From NCBI GenBank assembly GCA_032622095.1, contig CP136064.1:149111819-149175818 (forward strand): a stretch of DNA of 64,000 nucleotides, read 5' to 3'. Under the pieces are notes generated by a model. It saw only the letters and a list, made by a program, of their open reading frames with translations. It made no database searches and had not been told where the DNA came from. The DNA is from Siphonodentalium dalli (lineage: Eukaryota > Mollusca > Scaphopoda > Gadilida > Siphonodentaliidae). Of this stretch, positions 56,780 to 64,000 are shown one piece after another; positions within the stretch are counted from its first letter, which is position 1; each line of letters opens with the position of its first letter. Position numbers and translations under genes: made by a program.

Positions 56780-56814
56780 AAAAATAAATTGAGGGAGGGG
56801 TGGGCGATACAGGG

Positions 56815-57600
56815 AACTAAGAGTTGAACCGATATAAATTTGTAGAGCGATAACGACCAATGTTGACATATTTTGCATCTCAACTCTACTGCTGCAACAA
56901 GGCTATAAAATAGGGGGATGTCAGAATCTTAGTCATCTCTATATATTGCCAGAATAGTCGTTTATGGACTTCTATAGTGGTACAATACAAACTAGAATCA
57001 AATGATAAAAATATGTACCGGTATGTAACACAACTATACCGATGAAAATAAAAATAATAATTTAGGCTGGGATAAGATGTTGGGTTGGTTATATGGACTC
57101 TGAGAAAAAAGGGTTCGTACCGATGAACTGTCATGAATTAGTGGAGCGATGTTGCCACGTAATGCATCGCGACTGTACTAAAGCAGCAATGATAGAAAAT
57201 TGGGGGGGGGGTCTGAAATTATCTCTATCTCTATAGATGGCACCAGAATTATATAGAAAGGAATAGCAATTGATATACGTATACGGTATACTATAGTAAT
57301 ATCATAGACATACAAGTACAAGTATCACGTGATAAAATATTACGTAACGTGACTATGGCGATGAAAAAAATAAATAATTGGACCGGGATTAGAGGTTGGG
57401 TTGGTTATATGTGGATAATTGGATATGGAATTCATACCGATGAAACGATACAAATTAGTGGAGCGATAAAGACCAATGTTGACACTTGTCAGGCTACGCG
57501 GGGGAAATAGGGGTTGATACGATAGACCAAAATAAATTTGTCGAGTGATAATGACCAATGTTGACGTATAAAGTAACGCGACTGTACTGTCGCACAATTA
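56815..57600. repeat. degenerate ~325-bp tandem repeat
   Basis: GATAACGACCAATGTTGACA-like phrases occur at about 56848, 57465 and 57548. GGTTGGGTTGGTTATATG-type phrases occur at about 57078 and 57393, with further paired matches about 320 bases apart (AATAAAAATAATAATTTAGG and AAATAAATAATTGGACCGG). Confidence 0.6.
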
Positions 57601-58917
57601 TCAGGTAGAACCGGTCAAATATGGACTCTGGTGCCCAATATGGAACAGCTCAGAAAACATTTGCAGGGCCCTAAAATTTATTTAACATGGGATTTATTTA
57701 AAATCGATTTATGTTGATAAATCTCTTATTTTTCAAAATTTTAAGCTGAGACTTAGTGTGTCTACGTTTTGGTCAAACTAAACCTTTTTTCGACCGGGAC
57801 AGCAGATCCGAATAGTAGCTAAGATGTATTTAGATAGAATTATCAAAAGAATTTGACCGATTAGGGTGCATTTTAAAAGATTCGAGTGGAGAAATCTTGG
57901 CGACATTTCATAAAACACGCAGATAATTCCAGAAAATAAATATGGCGGTTATCACAATAGAACAGGCATAACATTACCCATAATGCACTTCACTACACCA
58001 GGGGCTCCCAATGGGTTATATATTATTTTCAGGCTATCAGATTATTTATATTTTCAACAACATATTATTACACCGGTGACTTTAAGTTTACAATTACAGC
58101 CTGTCCTGACTATCGATACGATTGAGTCATATTTTCAAAACCATATTATACTTTACAATTTCAGCATCTACGTGATTCTATCGGTACAATTTGAGTAAGA
58201 TACAAAAAAAAATCTTCGCCCAGTCGACCACAGAATATGAAAAACTCTAATACAGCTTACACTACCTTGTGGCGTAATAAAATTTGACTTTGTAACTACA
58301 TTGGGTCTTATATTGTGAGCTTTGAAAATCGACTCAGTGGGTTGCAAACCATGACACCATGTAATTTAATTTCTTGGTGTGTTGAACTTGCATTGTGTGA
58401 TCATTGTTGCAACAGAATATCAACACCTAAAATTGAGCCTCCTTACTAATATATTGGGTAATATTCTGAGAAGGGACTTTTATTTCACACTTTTCGAATG
58501 AATTTGTTAACCATCCACAGCGATATTTTCTTGTGGGGGAAACTGTGGCTCTTCACAGTAAGTTCACACCGTCCAAAGCCGCCATTTATAGAAGCGATCC
58601 GAAGTGCACAAATTCGCTCTTCCGAGAGAGTGATGCGTGTGGGGTGAACATTTGGTGGTTTTGGGCATCCCATGATTTGTGGGGGTGATTTGCGATTAGA
58701 TCAGATGTTTAATTTCAAGTTGCATTACAGGTTGGTAGCAGGTGGTGAATTTCAGGGGATTATTGCCCACACCAGATATATTCTTTCTACATAAAGGTCA
58801 TGCAATCATTGTAAGGGAATTTATCTGTGGGTAGGGCGCACTGGTGTGGTGTACGCAATGACCATTTTTTAGCAGTCTAGCATTACATTGGTAAACTTCA
58901 GTTTTTCAAATCTGAGA
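57601..58917. other. unassigned sequence
   Basis: No repeat partner or coding motif recognised. Confidence 0.35.
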
Positions 58918-59098
58918 CATAGGGGCCTGTGATGCGCTCAGTTCCCGCTTTTGCGCTGCCCATATACGCGCCTGCTTCATGTTAATGGTAGTATAATAAG
59001 GACATTTTATACTACCATTAACGTGAAGCAGGCGCGTATATGGGCAGCACAAAATGTGACAAAAGGGGGTGGGTAGCGGGTAACAGACCCCTGTGTCT
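58918..59098. mobile_element. small foldback element with a 42-bp stem
   Basis: Inner arms 58955-58996 and 59007-59048 (GCTGCCCATATACGCGCCTG onward) pair with one mismatch over 42 bases around a 10-base loop. Weaker outer pairing (AGGGGCCTGT with ACAGACCCCT) extends it to about 180 bp. Confidence 0.82.
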
Positions 59099-60479
59099 GA
59101 GAGTACAGGAGGCATTTATTTTATTTTCCTATCGGGTTGTAAATTAAATTCAGATATTACCCTTTCAACGCCTGAAAGTCCACAAAGCATAATAAATTAG
59201 GGTTCATAATCACAGCAATTATTCACAAAACATATTTGAATTCTATACTGTGAGACTGGAGAAGACTATTTTCAAAAGTTTAAAAGGATTTTTAAAAGGA
59301 AAAATTGACTCTGTAGATTTGTGGGAAAATGAACACATTAACAGACAAGAATTGACTATAGCTCACTTTTATGTTCCACATCAGGTGAGCTAAAAAGTGT
59401 ACTAAGGATCACAAGATAACAATAATGCTTGAAACCCTCAGTATATTTACAAATATAATAAAATATATACCCCGTACAGAATGATACCAGTTAAAATTTG
59501 CCCTTAGTAGTAGTACCTTATCACCAGCAAGTAGATAAAATTCATAGATAGTCCATAGGACTCAGTGCTTATCAAAGAGTCCCGTGCGCCAGCTAAATAT
59601 CATTTAACCTGAAGAAATCTTAATTTAAGGGTCATCTCCATGACTTTTATTAGCAACAAAATACAACTTGAACAGTTTTATTGAACAAAACATTAATTAG
59701 CTTATAAACAAAATTCGAATAATATTTTAAAAACATCAGCCTTGGTCCAAATTCAACGTTTAATTTCTGTAAGATTAAAATGTACTACTTGTAGAACACA
59801 CCATTTTGACACTTTTTATCAGCAAGGGGAAAAACCAGATTATCTGCGAATTTCAACTCCCAACACAACTGAATATATTCAACAAATTCTAGGACCGTAA
59901 GCACCAACTCTGGGCATTTGGTAACAAATTATATCCCTGACATTTTAGAATGGAAAAAGACCCGGCACTGAGTATTGTAACAAAGCATGTACATGGTCAT
60001 TACACATGATCATGGACCGGTTTTTCTATTGAGTGATGGTGTTCAGTAAAGTGAGGTGCGCTCTGAGGTTTGAATAATCTTTCCTTGAAAATTAACACTG
60101 AATTTCCATTCAAATGCTGCCACTTTACCTTCTGTCATGATAACACCACCCCGCCCCTACCACACTTCATCCGAGATCACGCATATGTTTAATAACAGAC
60201 AACCACAAAGTCTTATCAATTTGGACTAACTATATATTTGAAAAAAATGAGCTGCTGTTATACCTTAAAAATTTAAATCACATAATTTCAATAACTTCTC
60301 ATGGCATATGTGGGGCCCAACTCTATGAAATTTTAGCTTAACTTACAATATCTATCTGGCAGTCTGTTCACAATTCGTTTAGCATGAGCTACGAGCGTAT
60401 TCACACTGTCCTATCGGCTCGCGGAATACCATAACATAACCAGAAGAAAATGAAAATAGTTCGGACGTGACCCATTTTC
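59099..60479. other. unassigned A+T-rich sequence
   Basis: No recognisable coding or repeat content. Confidence 0.35.
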
Positions 60480-60640
60480 TACAGGCAGTAAATACCGGTA
60501 GTCATTGGGAGCAACTCACATACCAAATTTTTTTTGAATCCGTTTACAAATGTCAAAGTTATAAGGCATTCTTTTGGTCCGCCCGCCCGCCAACCGTCCC
60601 TCGTCAAACCATAAGTCGAGTTTTTGAAAGCCGATTTAAA
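60480..60640 (+). repeat. dispersed repeat tail shared with 3310-3440
   Basis: Shares ATACCAAAT, GCCCGCCCGCC, CCTCGTCAAA and CATAAGTCGAGTTTTTGAAA with the tail of the 2640-3440 block. The upstream repeat units are missing, so this is a 3' fragment. Confidence 0.65.
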
Positions 60641-63584
60641 TAAAGACAAAATGACATGCCATCAGTTATTGATTTAAGAATCTTGACCATCCACTCACTC
60701 TAAATAAAATAAAGTTATGGAAAGTGTTACATGTTTTTGTTAGCGTATATATTCCTTTACCATACACAAATATGTGTTTGTTTTTTCAGCTCAACTTGCG
60801 ATTTTGTGCTCTCGATAATGTTGGGAACAAAATATTCAAACATATGTGGCTTTAAATTTTGGTCAGGTTACATCTTCTTCGAACATCATTATTCTGGAGG
60901 TTGATCTGATGTGGATGTGCAAAATTTGAAATGGCCCAAGTGCATATGATTAAATTAAACCTAGTAATTGCTCGTTTACGTACCAGTAATATTATATATA
61001 TAGGGAACTTCATGCATGGTGATAGAAAATATCATATCAGAAAGAATATCGCGTTTTTGCATGCCGTTTTCTAATTATTCCATGATACTGTTCTGAGTAT
61101 ATAAATTCATTACAGCAATTAATTTTATCTGTTGATATTATTATGAAATGAGCAATCACTAAGCTTATTTGTATCTATGCACATATGTATGACGCTTATT
61201 GCATATGTTGGGATGATTTATCTGGGAGAAATTAAACTTGTATATCCATAAAGATTAATTTATGTGTACGAAACCCAACATATTATATCAAATATAATAT
61301 TTCATGTTGTGTAATGAACTGGATCCAGTGTTCTCATGGCTCATGCATATATGTATGCAGGAACTTGGCTTGTATGAAGCAACTGTTTTGTAGGACATTG
61401 ATTGACAATTCTTGAGAGAAACGATTTTATATTCACCTCCTTGAATATCTGAAATTTACCATTTGCATGGGTTACCATTATGATTAATTACTGATGTATC
61501 AGATGTAACTGCTACAAGAAGAAGAACACACATCCTTTCAGTGCCGATTATTGATACACCGATGAATGCCGAGTTTTGGCATCTGATTGAATGCACAACA
61601 CAGGACACGTAAGAATTTCCATCCAAGTGAATAACCATAAACTGATGAATTCATGTCATACGTGGTGTTCTGTCGGTCGCGTTGATGTCAGACGTGCAAT
61701 AATATTCACAATATAACGATGTGCAACACAATATAGACCATGCTGGAATACTGGTACATGCAAGTTCCTATCCCAAAGATGTGTATGGTTTCGACAGACG
61801 AGTAGACTTTGATCGAATCTGCTTGTAGTACCGTAGCTTATTAACAAAATTTCCAGATCCAGAAATAGGATAGTATGTAGATTTTACGAAGTCCTGAAAG
61901 AAACAGAATAAGGTTACCCCAATGCATTTTTTGTGTGCATCTTGACAATGTCACATATACTGTACACCTCTTGATAAGATCCAGACCAATCCGGGAAATT
62001 CCTACTTGAATCAACCAGTTAATAATCTAATAAAATTGCACATTTCCCACAAGAGCCAGCGCATGGTAAGTTTCTGTGCATTGGAAATTTTCCCAGCAAA
62101 TATGAGACCGAACATATTAGTAGCTTTGCAAGATATTGAGTAAAATTTTATTTTTAGCAGGTTTTGAATTGTTGTCGGAAGGATCATCAAATATAAAGAG
62201 CGTTTGTCTTTCAATGCCCATTTACTAATACGATGAATATTAAACAGCGGTTTGAAAACATGCTTTATTATTGAACTCAGAATTTGTCTGTGCAGCTGTC
62301 AAATCGGATTGGATATGCAGAACGGGGGTTTGAGAACGGTGGGGGGGGGGGGGGGTAATATATCAGATATTGGGACATACAGCCTTCGTTGGTTAAGGGG
62401 ATGCATTGCAACCGCCCGTGAACCAATCAGTTTATCAAACTTGACTAAGTTTCATTTGCTCTCCCTTCGATACTGAGTTTGAAATCCAGCACACGACCAT
62501 TTAAATAGCTATAATATGTAGAAAATAATACAATGTACTCAAAATATCACATATCTGTTGAGAACCTAAACTATCCAGACGATCTCAACAAGATTTTGCC
62601 TGAAATATATTCAACTTATGTTATTGTAAATTCGAAATCTTGAAATTAGCTCACCCCATAATAATGACAAAAACTTCAACAGTTAGGCATTCCATGGCTG
62701 CCACTATATTCATTAGATATTTGAAAATGTAAACTATCGAAATCATCTCAAAACAGTTTTTGCCGTACTGGTTAAACAACAAACTATTTTAATTGATAGC
62801 TTGGTGAGCCCCAAGCCAAGTAATTAATTGATAGGAATACCTCAGACAAAGTATGGGATGGGTAATATATGTATATTGGTTAAAAATGCCAAAAGTTGTG
62901 CATGTCGCCAAAGAGTTAATTACCCCCACCCAATAATTAATAATCATGTCTATTATTGGAGGCATGTTAAATTTTATATTTTAGGAACAAGTGGCATTTA
63001 ATACAGTGGCAACGTCCCTGTAGTCATTTGATGGGGAGGCATCAATACAAAAATTTACCCCAACCAAATACACAAATCCTAATATTGCTCAACAGTATTT
63101 GACTACATTCCAGCTGAAATAATTATTGTGACAACGTAATAACTTCCTTCCAACAGCTCCAGTCATTTGAACATTGACACAACATATCAATGTGACGTGC
63201 TTCTTAGGCCTAAACAATGCAAAAAGATACGCACGTAATTTTGTAAAATGAAATTATTTTTTGCAACTATGGGTGCATGCCCAATGCAGCGGAGCCCGTT
63301 ACAAACTCCCATGTGACGGGACTCCAGAGATTGTCAGTGTATAAAAGGAGGAACTTGGCGACAGGGATGGCGATTGGTTCTCAACTTGCCAAATTTGGTC
63401 AAAAACAGTTGCAAATGTCATGCCTGACACATCGTTACTTGGTAACTTTATGTACGTATAGGTTGAATATGTTTTCATTGTCTGATATTCCAACAATCAG
63501 TAGGAATATATTAACATATTTTTTCAACTTTTAGACTTTAGTAAAAATTGTTGTCTGAAATGAACACACATTTGGAAATGTTCC
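60641..63584. other. unassigned A+T-rich sequence
   Basis: No protein motif in short frames (85 codons or fewer). A G homopolymer of about 16 bases is at 62340-62355. Nothing else noticed. Confidence 0.35.
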
Positions 63585-63800
63585 AGTTTTATTCAATTTG
63601 GAAATTGCCAACAGTTGGAAAGCCTGGGTGCCGGTGGTAAATTTCAATCCAAAAAGCGGAGGTGCAAATGGAAACTCGCGAAGCAAGGAGTTTGGTGTCT
63701 GGTTCAAGAGGATGCAGTTGGGAAATTCAAGGTTGACACCCCCCACATCAAAATATCCTGTAGATATGTCACTGATTCTGAGACCATAAATAGGTAGGCC
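63585..63800 (+). repeat. dispersed repeat with TTGGAAATTGCC motifs, copy
   Basis: Shares GGAAATT, CAACAGTTGGAAA, GAGGTGCAAATGG and GTCTGGTTCAAG followed by GCAGTTGG with 39,830-40,165. Diverged. Confidence 0.5.
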
Positions 63801-64000
63801 TACATGTACATATTTCAGAACTAAAAGACCCTTTCCTTCACCCCTCAATATACCCCCTGCTATTAAAGGTACTCAATCCGATAAAACTCCTCTCAATTAC
63901 AATTTCAATGGCTTCGGGGGTCAAAAATATTTGATTCGAGTCGAGGAAGTCACCCATCAAAGCTCAGATTTGTTAGATATCGATTTTAGAAATCTATTAT

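Noticed and set aside
55955-56878. Four similar 61- to 116-codon minus frames starting MEHFCLLDEIGYLH
   Set aside because: They recur at 191 bp because of a satellite; each stops within its unit.

Overview
This window looks like intergenic or heterochromatin-like DNA from a eukaryote, most likely a marine invertebrate. The evidence is: no open reading frame longer than 214 codons in 64 kb, strong A+T bias, abundant microsatellites and homopolymer runs, decayed LINE and Ty3/Gypsy-like coding remnants, several kinds of inverted-repeat DNA element, and at least ten Helitron-type copies. Tandem-repeat-bearing Helitron relatives and (ACGG)n-associated repeats are well known in molluscs, so a lophotrochozoan is my best guess; this is inference only. 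I found no intact host gene, tRNA, rRNA, CRISPR array or bacterial-style operon.

Layout. 0-7 kb: A+T-rich simple repeats, a broken LINE reverse transcriptase, about 165-bp and about 365-bp degenerate repeats, and a frameshifted Gypsy-like gag on the minus strand. 7.6-11.75 kb: a Helitron (family A, plus strand) carrying a 1.57-kb nested insertion that itself holds a foldback element. 11.8-13.2 kb: an inverted copy of the 365-bp repeat block at 3.5-4.8 kb. 15.66-20.78 kb: a LINE-tail-like repeat split by three Helitrons placed end to end. 22.8-27.3 kb (minus strand): a LINE C-terminal remnant, its tail (split by a TA-flanked inverted-repeat element), then a family A Helitron. 28.2-34.7 kb: a family C Helitron on plus, then five or six Helitrons of families B and C head to tail on minus. 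35.2-38.6 kb: a 3.5-kb inverted-repeat unit. 39.4-45.7 kb: a minisatellite, a CR1/Jockey-type LINE broken by a 1.3-kb insertion, and a foldback element. 46.3-51.4 kb: a 5-kb palindrome with a hAT-like element in one arm. 51.9-57.6 kb: dispersed repeats, a tandem foldback array, and a 191-bp satellite ending in an ACGG tract and a perfect hairpin. 58-64 kb: mostly featureless sequence.

The main story is the Helitron content. Three sequence families share one terminal grammar: the 5' end starts TC after an A, and the 3' end is a short G+C-rich hairpin, 6-8 spacer bases, then CTAG followed by T. Copies abut exactly (CTAG immediately followed by TC) in two separate arrays. For one array the uninterrupted target sequence is present elsewhere in the window in inverted orientation, so the insertion point can be read directly. 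Two other insertions, one with an 8-bp and one with a TTAA target duplication, also have matching empty sites within the window. All assignments rest on visual comparison of the sequence; no alignment or database search was run.
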